This document shows, one piece after another, positions 1 to 10,412 of a stretch of DNA of 64,000 nucleotides; positions within the stretch are counted from its first letter, which is position 1, and the number at the start of each line of letters is the position of its first letter. The notes beneath the pieces were generated by a model that did not search any database, was not told the origin of the DNA, and saw nothing but the letters and a program-made list of their open reading frames with translations. The DNA is from Isoetes taiwanensis (lineage: Eukaryota; Streptophyta; Lycopodiopsida; Isoetales; Isoetaceae): contig JAJEKV010000078.1 of assembly GCA_021234155.1 (NCBI GenBank), positions 1,180,001-1,244,000 on the forward strand, in the 5' to 3' direction. The position numbers and the translations under genes were made by a program.

Positions 1-124
1 TCAAACCTCGAAAAAGTGGGAAATTTTTTTCTCATTTTTGTAGTACATGCTAAGCTAGTAACAGTTAGTAGAATTGAAAACCAAGAAAACTAAAAAGTTG
101 AATAAATTTTGACCCAAAAGTAGC

Positions 125-198
125 AATGTCTCACACTGTGCGCCAGAGCACCAACCTAAATTTTAGGTCGAGCCACGCTTAGCACAATGCGAGACATT
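125..198. repeat. Stem-loop module, copy 1 of 4
   Basis: The outer stem is AATGTCTC (125-132) pairing with GAGACATT (191-198). It continues imperfectly inward through CACACTGTGCGCC against a degraded partner. An inner palindrome CCTAAATTTTAGG sits in the loop. The same module recurs at 340-408, 2030-2096 and 2233-2299. Copies 1 and 2 lie upstream of the TATA box of the histone H3-like gene. Confidence 0.8.
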
Positions 199-339
199 GG
201 CCATAATCACCTTAAAACTTGATAAATTTTAATAAGTTAAGATGCTAAATTGAATTTTAAGGTATGAATTAGTTAGATTTGTATGTTAGACCCCTAAGAA
301 TACGCCTAGAAATCACATAATTTAGTCTAAAATGCACAA

Positions 340-408
340 TGTCTCACACTGTGCGCCAGAGGCTTGATCTAATTATTAGCTCGGGGCCCCAGCGCACAAT
401 GTGAGACA
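340..408. repeat. Stem-loop module, copy 2 of 4
   Basis: TGTCTCACACTGTGCGCC (340-357) pairs with AGCGCACAATGTGAGACA (391-408). The loop differs from copies 1, 3 and 4: its inner palindrome is replaced by a CTAATTATTAG-like sequence, while the outer stem is kept. This suggests that the paired stem, more than the loop sequence, is what has been preserved. Confidence 0.8.
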
Positions 409-507
409 AGTGGCTTAGAAAACTCTGAAATAAGTATATGTTTTAAGTCAATAGGTGCCTTGGCACATTAAAAGGAACAACTTAAATTTTGACCTAAAAT
501 TGCCCAA

Positions 508-517
508 CTATAAATAG
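508..517 (+). promoter_or_regulatory. TATA box of the histone H3-like gene
   Basis: CTATAAATAG lies about 100 bases before the ATG at 620. The same decamer lies at 2492-2501, about 110 bases before the next gene. The leaders after both boxes also resemble each other (AGAAGTTTGCTCCC... against ACAAGTTCGTTCCC..., each followed by a GGCRATTTTT stretch), so the two promoters are probably homologous. Confidence 0.65.
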
Positions 518-619
518 ACCTAGACCCACCCTCATTTGTAGACTTCCCGTCCAGAAGTTTGCTCCCACTTTTCGAGGCAATTTTTGGGCGCCCGACCTCT
601 GATCGACGAACCGTAAGAC

Positions 620-1898
620 ATGGCGAGAACCAAACAGACAGCTCGGGTTCCTCGAGGAGACAGAACTGCCAGCGCCCAACTCCAGCAGATGCTTCGGGAG
701 CGTCTTCTCGCAAGAGAAGACCAATCTTCACCAAGCGAGCAGACAGTTTCGGAGGAGCATGACGAGGAGGAATCCCAGCAGGGATCACAGGAGAACCTGG
801 CCGACCAGGAGATAGACCAGGAAGTAGATGAGCCAGCAGACGTGCACTCCTGGCAAAAAGAATGTAAGTGCTCGAGGAAGAAGGAGACGACCAAATCCAG
901 AGAGTCCTCGAGCAGATGGAGAAGGAGAAGCAAGAAAAGGTGGAGCAGGAGCGGGAGGATGAAGTACATGAAGAGTAGAGGGAGCCAACACCCGAGCCGA
1001 CCGAGGAGGAGCAGTTCGAGGCGTGGATCTGGAAGCACGAGGCAAAGGAGCGGCGCCGAGAGAAGAAAAGGGCCGAAAAGAAGAGAAAGAGGGAGGAAAA
1101 GGAGGCCAAAGAGGCGGCAGAAAAGAAGAAACTCAAGGGCAAGGACGTGGAGCAGCCCAAGAGAAAGATGAGAAGACCCACAACATCAAAGTCGTCATCA
1201 CGGAACGGCCAGCCGACCAGCCTGTCTCCTCCGACGACTCGGATGACGAAGACTTCAACCCTAACCAAGAAGGTGGGAATTCTTCCAAGCCCCCAGGCGA
1301 CGAGCAGAGAGACCAGGAGTAGGCGGACCCAAATGAACAGGTGCAGGCATCTCCACCCTACCCGACTTGGGAAAAGGACTCCAAGAAGCCTCGGCCCGTC
1401 AGGGAGTCGTACGTGATAGACCCTATCAGGATCTATCAGAAGAAGCTGAAGGAGCACCAGCAGTACATGAAGAAATGGGAGGCCTACAACTCCTATTACC
1501 AGGAGAATAAGGTCGCATTTGTCTCAGGTGGACGGCCATCGAAGAAGCAGACCCTAAAGCCACCGCCAGAGAAGCCCGCACCTCCAAAGAAGCCGCCCAA
1601 AAAGAAAGCCAAGTCGAACCTAAATCGAGCAATCAGGGAGATCCGGCACTTCTAGAGGAGTTTCGGCTTCCTTATCCCGCGTGCACCCTTCGCCAGGCTG
1701 GTAAAGGAAGTTGTGCAAGAATACAGCACCGAAATGAGATTAACGGGCGAGATGCTGCTAGCCTTGCAAGAAGCAGCGGAGCAGAAAATAGTGCAGCATT
1801 TTGAAGACTCAACGGCATGCACAATACACGCCAAGAGAGTAACCCTAATGAAGAAGGATATGCACCTGACGAGTCACATTAAAGGAGAACCTTATTAA
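620..1898 (+). pseudogene. Histone H3-like gene: canonical H3 tail, long charged insert, H3 fold (decayed)
   Basis: The ATG at 620 opens with MARTKQTAR, the exact histone H3 N-terminus including K4. The far end (about 1620-1898) reads as an H3 alpha-N helix and histone fold: REIR, then PFARLV, MALQEA-like LLALQEA, FEDS, IHAKRVT and a terminal IKGE block, matching H3 in order and spacing. Between them are about 330 residues rich in E, K and R, including a coiled-coil-like E/K stretch, an acidic SDDSDDEDF patch and a proline/lysine-rich segment. A normal H3 is 136 residues; this would be about 426. The copy is broken: reading-frame changes near 865 and 1170, and in-frame TAG at 976, 1320 and 1653. 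The last TAG falls exactly where H3 has glutamine, so CAG to TAG is likely. Function is unknown; a chromatin protein or H3 mimic is inference. Confidence 0.8.
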
Positions 1899-2029
1899 AT
1901 TTGTAAATCATAAATTTTGTGAATACAAAGTGTTTTGAGTAAATAAATGTACTTAGTTAAGTTGAGTTAGCAAGTAATGGCTTTTGTTTTAGTCAAATTG
2001 GTCATATTTTAGACCGATTAGTGAGAGAT

Positions 2030-2096
2030 GTCTCACACTGTGCGCCAGAGCACCAACCTAAATTTTAGGTCGAGCCCTGAGCGCACAATGTGAGAC
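2030..2096. repeat. Stem-loop module, copy 3 of 4
   Basis: GTCTCACACTGTGCGCC pairs with GCGCACAATGTGAGAC. The loop carries the CCTAAATTTTAGG palindrome, almost identical to copy 1. Confidence 0.8.
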
Positions 2097-2232
2097 CTTC
2101 ACACCAAAAGTGGTCCAAACCACCTCCAAATCAACCAAGTAGGGGGTCAATCTTGCCTAACTCGATGAGACTAGTATGATTTGATCCTTAGTTTACCCAG
2201 ATTGGACAAGTATTGACCAAGTTGGGCCAATT

Positions 2233-2299
2233 GTCTCACACTATGCGCCAGAGGCCTAACCTAAATTTTAGGTCGAGCCCCAGGCGCACAATATGAGAC
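2233..2299. repeat. Stem-loop module, copy 4 of 4
   Basis: GTCTCACACTATGCGCC pairs with GGCGCACAATATGAGAC. Relative to copies 1-3 the left arm has CTATG for CTGTG and the right arm has ATATG for ATGTG. These two changes make the arms match each other at the changed bases, a possible compensatory pair. Confidence 0.8.
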
Positions 2300-2491
2300 C
2301 TTCCAGCATTTTCTCTTCCATCCCACACCCAATTGACCTCTAGTTTATTGCAATAGGTTCTCTAGACAGTCCTATTCATGCTCAAACCCTCAAATTAACC
2401 TTTCAGTCCCCATTTAGACCTCAAAATAGGTCAGGATTGCCCAACCCCAGGAAGTTTCCAAGTCATCCAAAAATTAGGGTTTTTCCCTTGT

Positions 2492-2501
2492 CTATAAATA
2501 G
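2492..2501 (+). promoter_or_regulatory. TATA box of the second 5' gene
   Basis: CTATAAATAG is identical to the box at 508-517 and lies about 110 bases before the ATG at 2614. Confidence 0.6.
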
Positions 2502-2613
2502 GCTGTCATTTCTCACTTAGCAATCTACAAGTTCGTTCCCAACCTTCTAGGCGATTTTTCAGCTCCCTGAAGCGCTTTTGCATCTGTTTGATAGCCCAAT
2601 CTCCTCTAGATCC

Positions 2614-4021
2614 ATGGCAACTGCTGATTTTAGGCGATGGTACAGCGCCAGTGCCCATGCAGCCGAGGCCGATCTCAATGCAATTTTTCAAGTTTTCCGG
2701 AAAGAGATAGATGTCCAAGCCACGTTGCAAGCAACCCCAGCTTACATGGAAGTCATGACCAAATTCCAAGCTAAGGTAGGACCGTCCCTAGTACAGCTTC
2801 CCCCTTGCACAGGCTATTTTGTCCCTAGGCAATCCCTCCAAGCAGCCTTAGGTGATGTCCCCAACATTGCCAAATATCTGACCAATAAAGCTGCTACGTT
2901 GCCAGACTACATGGTTTTGACAGCTAATAGAAACAAGTATTTTTTCTACACCACTGCTCTAGCCATCTTCCTTTCCCACCGAGCCCAGAACCCCATGGGG
3001 GAAACCTCTATTTCTCCCATGGATGTAGACCTCCTAGCCTCTTCATCAGAAGGTCACCGTTATTCTGCATCATTGCCCGGAACAAGAAGGAAGAGCAGAT
3101 GAGGAAGCGGTCGACTCAGACGACGAAGACTACATCGAGCTCGACCCCGAAGAAGAGCGCCAGTTAGCAGAACAGGTGATGCCAATTTTCGAACAAGATC
3201 GGCCGGACCCACCGGGGATTGCTCCCACCGGGCTAGGTATCACAAGCCCAGCCCCCATCATCATCAACGGCCCGGAGTACTTGCTCTGGCGACATCGAAT
3301 CTCGAGATCTCCCTAATGGAGACAAAGATGCCATTGGCGAGTTGCTATACCCTGCGGCAACCGGATCGGATGACTTCATCGGCAAGGGAGGCTTCCGGAC
3401 TTCCCAATCCAGTCGAGGCGACTCCTCTACCGGGGATTCGACCCGGATATCGGCGTCTGGCAAACATCCGAAGCAAGCAATGGAAGCTCGGGACTTGCCG
3501 TCTGAAGAAGAGTTTTATGCCATTCAAGAACGAATGGGGATCCGCGGCAAGACCACGAACATTCTGATGCCGAGTTCTTCGACACAACCCCCCACGGGCG
3601 TTCAGAGAAGAGGCGAGATCGACCTGCGGTGAATTACATCGACAATCGGGGACTATGGAGACCTCCGAGATCGACGTCGATGAGTATGTGGGAAGACATA
3701 GAGCCGGTGCCCGAAGAGACGACGACAACAAAACAGCGGGCGGGGACAGGTATTTGAGATACTATCTTCCTCTCTGGCGATGGGCGGGAGAATAGCGATA
3801 CCACCATAAATTCAGCCCAAAAAGAAGAAGTGTTCATGCTCATCGCACTCTCAGGCTTTGGCAGACATGCTCGGCTGGCTCCAAACACCGACTATGCCAT
3901 CTTAGTCAAGAGAACGATGGCACTTGACATCTTCGACTTCGCCATACCCTACCGACGACAGGAAAAACTAGTAAAGGACCGCGGCCTACACGTCCTAATC
4001 TTGAGGGTAGAAGACTGGTGA
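2614..4021 (+). pseudogene. Unrecognised protein with acidic middle (decayed)
   Basis: The start at 2614 (MATADFRRWY) has the same promoter layout as the H3-like gene. The first 155 or so codons are open and look like a folded, mostly helical domain that I do not recognise. The frame then changes near 3075 into an acidic segment (VDSDDEDYIELDPEEE), again near 3315 into a polar segment ending at 3632, and again near 3770 into a last block (about 3775-4021) with ALSGFGRHARL and a C-terminal RVEDW. The acidic SDDEDY patch recalls SDDEDF in the upstream gene. Whether all blocks were one protein is inference. A GCAG/GTATGG junction near 4033 and a TGTATGCAG near 4317 could be splice sites joining it to the downstream gag region, but this is weak. 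Confidence 0.5.
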
Positions 4022-4306
4022 CGGCCTTGCAGGTATGGTCATCAATGAATATCCTCGGGGAACTTGGGGGCTCTGTAGGAACGGCCCAAGTTAAGAAGTT
4101 TCTTCAGGATAATCCATCCTACCGGCGATCCCAAGATTAGTTAGACTCTTGGTCCCGGAGGCGTTGTAATCAAGTTAATATATTTAAATATATTTTCTTT
4201 TGCGCTTTAAATGTTTTGTTGATGTATTTTGTTTCCACAACTATACCAACAAACACATATAATGCAATAGAACAAATAAAGCTAACCGTAAGGCCATGAT
4301 GTACTT
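4022..4306. other. AT-rich spacer before gag
   Basis: No gene was seen. No clear tRNA primer-binding site or LTR end could be found here, although this is where a 5' LTR boundary would be expected if the retrotransposon started just before gag. Confidence 0.4.
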
Positions 4307-5273
4307 GTGTATGCAGCTAGAGGCCCAGGCACAGAGGAACAACAACGGCGAGACCGTAGGGACGAACAGACTCCGCCCAGGCCGCACCTAGCAAGGAACC
4401 TGTATGAATCATTTGGTGCCATGACTCCCGAAGAGGAGATGTCGCAGATGAGAACAGACCTTGATCAGATAAAGGCCTTCTTGGCAGCACAAGCAGGAGT
4501 TGGCCCAGATAACAACGTCCAGTTGCCGGAAGCACCACCTCAAAAGGCGGGGAAGGACAAGAGGAAGAGCAAGAGAAGGAGGTCCCCTAGTACGGAATCC
4601 TCCGACTCAAGCTCGGATTCGGACTCTGATTCCGAGGAAGAGGTAGAAGAGGTGCGAGACCGTAGGGATGGCAGACCCAAAGACACAAGGACCTCAGACT
4701 ATCAGAAGAAGGTAGACTCTGCACTGGGTAATGTATGGAAGGCCAGAAAGCTTGAGCAATTCTCGGGAGACAGTAGATCAGGCATGGAAGCAGAAGCTTG
4801 GCTGGATGAGATGAGTGAGTATGGTAACGCTTATAGCATGAAGGACAAAGACAAAGGCAGGGTGGCAACAGCCAACCTCAAGGGAGCAGCTCGCATTTGG
4901 AGGAAGGGCTATGACAAGGCCCATGGGTTGAACAGGGACAGTTGCCGGTTCAAGAAGTTTGCTAAGGTTTTCAAAGCGCCATTATGTACCACGAGAACAT
5001 AAGTGTCACATGATGCAGCGGTTTCCGCCCGACAACAGACAAAGCAGTGCGTGCAAAAAGTACAGGAAGGAGTTCATGAAGCTCAGATTGTATGTACCCA
5101 AGTTGAGCGAAAGGCACGCGGTGGAAGGATACATCGAAGGGTTGAATGATGAGATAAGAAAGCTGGTAAGAGCAATCAACCCCAAGACATTATCAGAAGC
5201 AGAATCCAAGGCGGTGAGCTTGCAAGGCATGGGGCCTCAAAACGGGGGCGTAAACGGAATAGTATCGGGATAA
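4307..5273 (+). pseudogene. gag: Chromovirus gag (decayed)
   Basis: Two overlapping frames (4307-5002 and 4959-5273) together read as a plant Ty3/gypsy Gag. There is an N-terminal polar part, a K/R/S/D/E-rich linker, then a capsid-like region with the W-R-x-x-Y-D and YVPREHKCHMMQRF signatures and the SERHAVEGYIEGL and EAESKAVSL helices of retrotransposon Gag. The frame break near 4975 falls in the middle of the capsid. The zinc knuckle expected after the capsid is only a degenerate cysteine-rich stretch near 5420-5470. Gag would package the element RNA; this copy cannot make it intact. Confidence 0.75.
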
Positions 5274-5639
5274 GGGCAAAGCGGCGGAAGTTATAGCCCT
5301 AGAACGAGCTAGCCCTGGTCCAACAAAGGCTCCATATAGCGGCAACTATGGGAAGCGGCGGGAGAAGAAAGCAGTATCCTTCAAGGATAGCGGGGAAGGG
5401 TCAAACTACTCCAAAGCGGTGCAATCATTTTTGCAAGCAATGCCCAAGGAGAAGAGGCGGGGAGTGCATTGACAAACGGCTTTGCTTGGTGCTTTCAGCC
5501 GTGCCCGTAACAATGGCGCCCCGCCGTCGTCATGAGTGCGGCATTAGCGGAGTTGGGGAATGGGACACTCCGCGTCGGCGACGGCAATGGCGAGGCAAGA
5601 CGCTTCATTGGGGTGAGTGTCACATTTTTTTGCCGCCAT

Positions 5640-8600
5640 AGATCTGAGAACAAAGCGTAAAAATCGGTATCAGGTAATCTCCACAATAGGGAAGGCCAAG
5701 GCCAAGGCCTTCATAGTCCTGATAGACTCGGGAGCACCCACAACTTTGTGTCCCCAAGAATGGTTGAGATGTTGAAGCTCAAGCCGTTGAAGTCAAAGCC
5801 GGAGACCACGGTGTTAGCAAGTGGAGCGATAAGACACATGGCGGGGGCAAGAGGATAAACTTCGACATTGACTTGCCGAGGGGATCAACGTTCAAATGGG
5901 GGCTGAAGTAATGGGCATCGGGAAGTATGACTTGATCATAGGAATGGAGTATCTTGGACCAGCAGGGGCCATCATTGATTGTGGAAAGCGGAAGGTGACC
6001 CTCACAGCGCCCAACGGCAAAATCATAGAGGTTGCAGGTAAAGAAGTTGTTCCCATCATGCAGTGTATGTCTAGTAAGCGGCTGCTCAAGTGCATAAAGA
6101 GCGAGCAGGTAGCATATATCTTCCAGCTTCAGCTCCAAGAGCCCGAGTCAGAAGAAAGCAAGGAAGATAAAGTGCTCTACAAGTTGCCAAAGTAGATAGC
6201 TAAGTTAATTCAGGACTTCCATGATCTCTTTCCAGACGAGATCAAGCAGCTTCCTCTTTACAGGGGAGTTGAGTGCGAGATAGCACTCGAACCAGGTACG
6301 AAGCCGACGAGCAAGGCTCCGTATAGGATGACGACGTAGGAGCTTATGGAGCTAAAGAAGCAATTGCAGGAGTTGCTCGACCTAGGCTTCATTAGACCTA
6401 GCGTCTCACCATTTGGGGCACCCATTCTTTTGTGAAGAAGAAGGATGGATGGCTTTTGAGGATGTGCATAGATTACGAGGCGGTTGAACAAGCACACCAT
6501 CAAGAATAAGTATGCGCTTCCCAGATCGGATGACTTGATGGATCAGCTCCAAGGGACAAAAGTCTTCTCCAAAATTGACCTAAGGTCGGGCTATCATCAG
6601 ATAAGGATCAAGGGAGAAGACATCCACAAAACCGCTTTCAGAACGCAGTATGGGCACTATGAGTTCACGGTAATGCCTTTCGGCTTATCGAATGCCCCAG
6701 CAACATTCATGAGGCTCATGAACGATATCTTCAGGGAGTTCTTGGATACCTTTATGATAGTATTCTTTGATGACATCTTGGTGTATAGCAGATCCCTGGA
6801 AGAGCATGTGCAACACCTAAGGAGAGTGCTTGAGAAGCTAAGAAGGCACCAGTTATATGCCAAGTTGTTGAAGTGCCACTGCATAGCGGGAGAAGGTAGA
6901 ATATCTGGGTCATGTGATCTCAGCAGAAGGAATTTCGACGGACCCTACCAAGATTGAAGCAGTCATTCAGTGGCCGGCAACGAAGAATGTCCATGAGGTC
7001 AGAAGTTTTCTTGGCCTAGCGGGGTACTACAGGAAGTTTGTGAAGAACTTTGCAAAGATAGCGGCCCTGCTAACAGATTTGACGAGGGCAAAAAAAGTGA
7101 AGGATTGGACAGATCATTGGCACAAGAAAGCCTGCGGGGTTTGAATTGTTGAAGGAAGCTTTGACAACCGCCCGCCTTGACCCCCGCCGGACCGAGAGAA
7201 GGACAAGCTTGTGACGACAGACGCGAAGTAAAGATAGCCCACAGTGCGGTGCTCATGCAAGAAGAGCGGGTAGTAGCTTACGACTCCAGGAAGATGAACA
7301 ACGCCGAAACGCGCTACACGACCCATGATCAAGAGTTGCTTGCGGTTGTCGAGAAGCACTAAGAATTTGGAGGCACTACCGTTGGGGAGGAAGTTCCGGT
7401 TGGACACGAGATCATCGAGCCTCTAATACGTGTTTACGCGAACCACAACTTAACCCGAGGCGCGAAGGTGGATGGAGTTCCTCGAAGAGTATGACTTTGA
7501 TATAGTCTATAAGCCGGGAAGCTCAATGTGGTAGCAGAATCTTGCTGGCCAAGGCATCCCCCGACAACAAGAGTGCACTCGCAATGCAATTTCGACGCTC
7601 ACCAGCGACTTCGGAAAGAAGATCGAGGAATCCTTGCCATCAGATGCAGACTTCAAGGAAGTGTGGGCAAGCTTGTGCAAGGAAGCAAGAACGAGATAAG
7701 GAGAGGAAACCTTCAAAAATTTTAAGAAGGAAGGTAACCTTTTGTACCATAAGAACAAGTTGTTTGTGCAGAATCATCGGGGGTGAGGAAGTTGATTCTA
7801 CACGACACCCACAACAGTCCAATAACTGGCCACACAGGATTTATGAAGACATATTTCAAAGTGCGCAGCAGCTATTATTGGCCAGGGATGAAGAAGCAGA
7901 TAGCTCGCTACATCAAAGAGTGCCGTGGGTTGTCAAAACAAAAGACGAAAGCAACCGAATTCGGGGGCATTGGAACCATTAGCGGTGCCGAACGCTAAGT
8001 GGGAAGTCATCAGTATGGACTTCATAACAGGACTTCCAAGGACAGTAAGAGGAAAAGATGCCTTGATGGTTGTGGTCGACAAGTTGTCGAAGATGGCACA
8101 CTTTGTGCCTTGCAGGACCACCGACACAGCTATGGATCTGGCCGAAGCTCTTCACCAAAGAAATCTTCAGGCTCCATGGCATGCCAAGAGAGATCATCTC
8201 CGGCGTGAGACCCGAAGTTCATGAGTGCCTTTTGGCAAGATCTTTTTGCGACGATTCAGACAAAGCTGTCCATGAGCACGGTCTATCATCCTCAGACGGA
8301 TGGGTGAACAGAACGGACCAACAGAATTTTGGAAGATATATGCTATGAAACTATGTCTGGAACAAGCAGAGTATGTGGGAAGAGTTTATTCACTTGGTGG
8401 AGTTCGCCTATAATAGCACCAAGCAAGAATCATCCCAAATGTCGCCATTCATGATCAACTACGGCTACCAATGTCTAACTCCAAACACTTGGCACAACCC
8501 CGTGTCAAAAGTAGAGGTTTCGCAGCAAATGTTGGCCGATATCGTTACCGGTAGAAGAGGTTCGAGGATATCTTCTTGCAGCAAGGAGTCGACAAAAGAG

Positions 8601-9110
8601 CATCGCTGACAAGCATCGGACGATCAGGGAGTTCCAAGTTGGCGACAACGTGTGGCTCAAGATCAAAGTGAAGCAGGCAAAGCTCCGCATCAGAAATTAT
8701 AAGAAGCTTGCTCCAAGGTGGGCTGGACCTTTCAGAATAGCCAAGAGAGTAGGTAACCAATCCTACAAGTTGGAGCTACCAGCACACCTAAAGATTCATA
8801 AAGTCTTCCACATGAGTTTGTTGAAGAAGCATACTCCCAATCCAGACGAAGTCTTGGACACTCCAACATTGTTGGAAATGACAGAAGAGCAGCTGGAGAT
8901 AGTTCCAGAATTGATTCTTGATAAAGCCTTCAAGAAAACAAGAGATCGGAGTTTTTCCAATATTTGGTCAAGTGGAAACACTTGCCAGTGGAAGACGCGA
9001 CATGGGTACTTAAGAAGGATTTAATAAAGTAGTACCCACAATTCATGGAGCAATGGGATGGCAAGGTCATCTCCGAAGAAATCGGTTCAGGCATGTCGAT
9101 TTGTGTGTAG
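5640..9110 (+). pseudogene. pol: Chromovirus pol: protease, RT, RNase H, integrase, chromodomain (decayed)
   Basis: Domains occur in Ty3/gypsy order. Protease: LIDSGA near 5720, then, in a shifted frame, HNFVSPRMVEML. Reverse transcriptase 6200-7100: [39 protein letters not shown] and the catalytic FFDDILVYS. RNase H near 7220-7360: AVLMQEERVVAYDSRKMN and YTTHDQELLAVV. Integrase: HDTH...YYWPGMKKQIARYI zinc region near 7790-7920, core WEVISMDFITGLPRT near 8000, then the YHPQTDG-like and WEEFIHLVEFAYN regions. The C-terminus has LKIHKVFHMSLLKK and a chromodomain near 8900-9030 (YLVKWKHLPVEDATW). It has many frameshifts and in-frame TAG at 6193, 6337 and 9030. Chromodomains of this group bind modified histone H3 tails and steer integration; the family placement is established knowledge. 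Confidence 0.9.
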
Positions 9111-9454
9111 ATTAATTTCACGTGTAGTTAAGATTAATCTACGCATGCAACCTATGCTAGGTATGGGTTGCATGCGTTGTTACTGATGATGAGACCACTA
9201 CAGGGTTTGTAATATGAACCGCACAAAAGCGGCTCATAAACCCCACACAAATTGTTCAGCTCAAAGCTGATTGATAACGACGCACCCGTGCACGGCCTTG
9301 AAGCCGATCCAAAGCGGGGTGCCGGTATTAATAGAGAAAAGTGAAGCCTTCAGAAAAGGCTACAATATAAACTAGCATGATGTGCTAGTAGCCCATCGAA
9401 GCTTCGCCCATGCTACATAAGTCCACGGGCCTCGGGGCACAAGGGACAATAATG

Positions 9455-9549
<95 letters not shown>

Positions 9550-10399
9550 TTTCGGTATACATATATATCAAAAGAGTTCCTTTTCTAGAACGATTTTCTC
9601 AAGGTCCCTGTCAATTTTCCCTGTCCGATCAAGTACATGTCCGAAACGTGGTGTAACGTCGATGTAGGCATGACCGCTGATTCTGCTTGGATGAGTTGGA
9701 AGGTAGATTAAGTAGTCTACTTCCGTCCCCACCAGGAGATAGACGACCTTAAGAGATAAGAGGTCATTCAGGAATGCATTGATAGGAAAAGCACCTCTAG
9801 TCAATGCCTACGGGGAGGACCCTATCCTTCACCCCATATCTGGGGAAGGACCCTATCCTCCACGCTTGGGCAACTAAAGGTGTAGGCATGAGCCATATAG
9901 GCATTATAGGGCTATCTCCACGGCGGGCGATGGAAGAAGCATCCTCTTCCTATGCCAGGAGATTAGTCTTGCATCCATTTAGGTTAATTAGATGGGTGGT
10001 TACCTTATAACCATAATTTTATTAATAATTAAAATGGTACTAACGTAGTATCGACCTGCAGGCCAATAGAGCGCTCCGAAGGGCAAGGAGGTTGAGCTAC
10101 AAAGACTTGCAACACAAATTTTGTTGGAATGTGTTGCAAGGAATGAAGAGTACCTAGAAGCATAATTGTTTATGGAACTATCAAATTTTGATAAACTAAA
10201 TGTTGTGATAAGTGAGACTAATAAATACCTTGTTTTAATGGAAGTTAAGAATTGATAAGTTATTTGATAATGTAATGATATAATAAAATCCTAATAAATG
10301 TGTAAGTATGATAGTAGTATATTGTATGCATCAAGTTGATTGCAGGTTAGGAAGATCCCAAGGTGGGGAGACCCACGATGCTGCGGACAGCATCATTTC
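9111..10399. other. Non-coding 3' region of the retrotransposon
   Basis: No gene was seen. It contains a long TATC microsatellite, an imperfect early copy of the polypurine tract at 10360-10370 and a 10-base-stem hairpin at 10106-10140 (CTTGCAACAC with GTGTTGCAAG). Confidence 0.5.
9455..9549. repeat. (TATC)n microsatellite
   Basis: About 24 perfect tetranucleotide units. Its purity implies that it is recent and probably length-variable. Confidence 0.98.
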
Positions 10400-10412
10400 A
10401 AGGTGGGGAGAA
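10400..10412 (+). other. Polypurine tract of the chromovirus
   Basis: AAGGTGGGGAGAA lies directly before TGTGACGT, the first bases of the LTR. This is the usual form of the plus-strand primer in plant chromoviruses. A near copy (AAGGTGGGGAG) is at 10360-10370. Confidence 0.75.

Larger units (their letters stand above)
1899..2613. other. Intergenic promoter region between the two 5' genes
   Basis: No coding sequence was seen. It holds stem-loop copies 3 and 4 and a TATA box. The order (two stem-loops, spacer, TATA box, leader, ATG) repeats the arrangement at 125-619. Confidence 0.6.

Noticed and set aside
468-1457. Long minus-strand open frame of 329 codons across the H3-like gene
   Set aside because: It is the shadow of the purine-rich coding strand: a run of L, S, F and R without domain features. 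The plus strand gives a coherent histone reading.
976-1655. TAG codons read as sense (recoding) in the H3-like gene
   Set aside because: The same copy also has two frameshifts, and the chromovirus next to it has TAG plus many frameshifts. Decay of CAG sites explains all of it more simply.
4022-4306. 5' LTR end and primer-binding site just before gag
   Set aside because: No sequence matching the 10413-11998 LTR and no convincing tRNA-complementary stretch was found.
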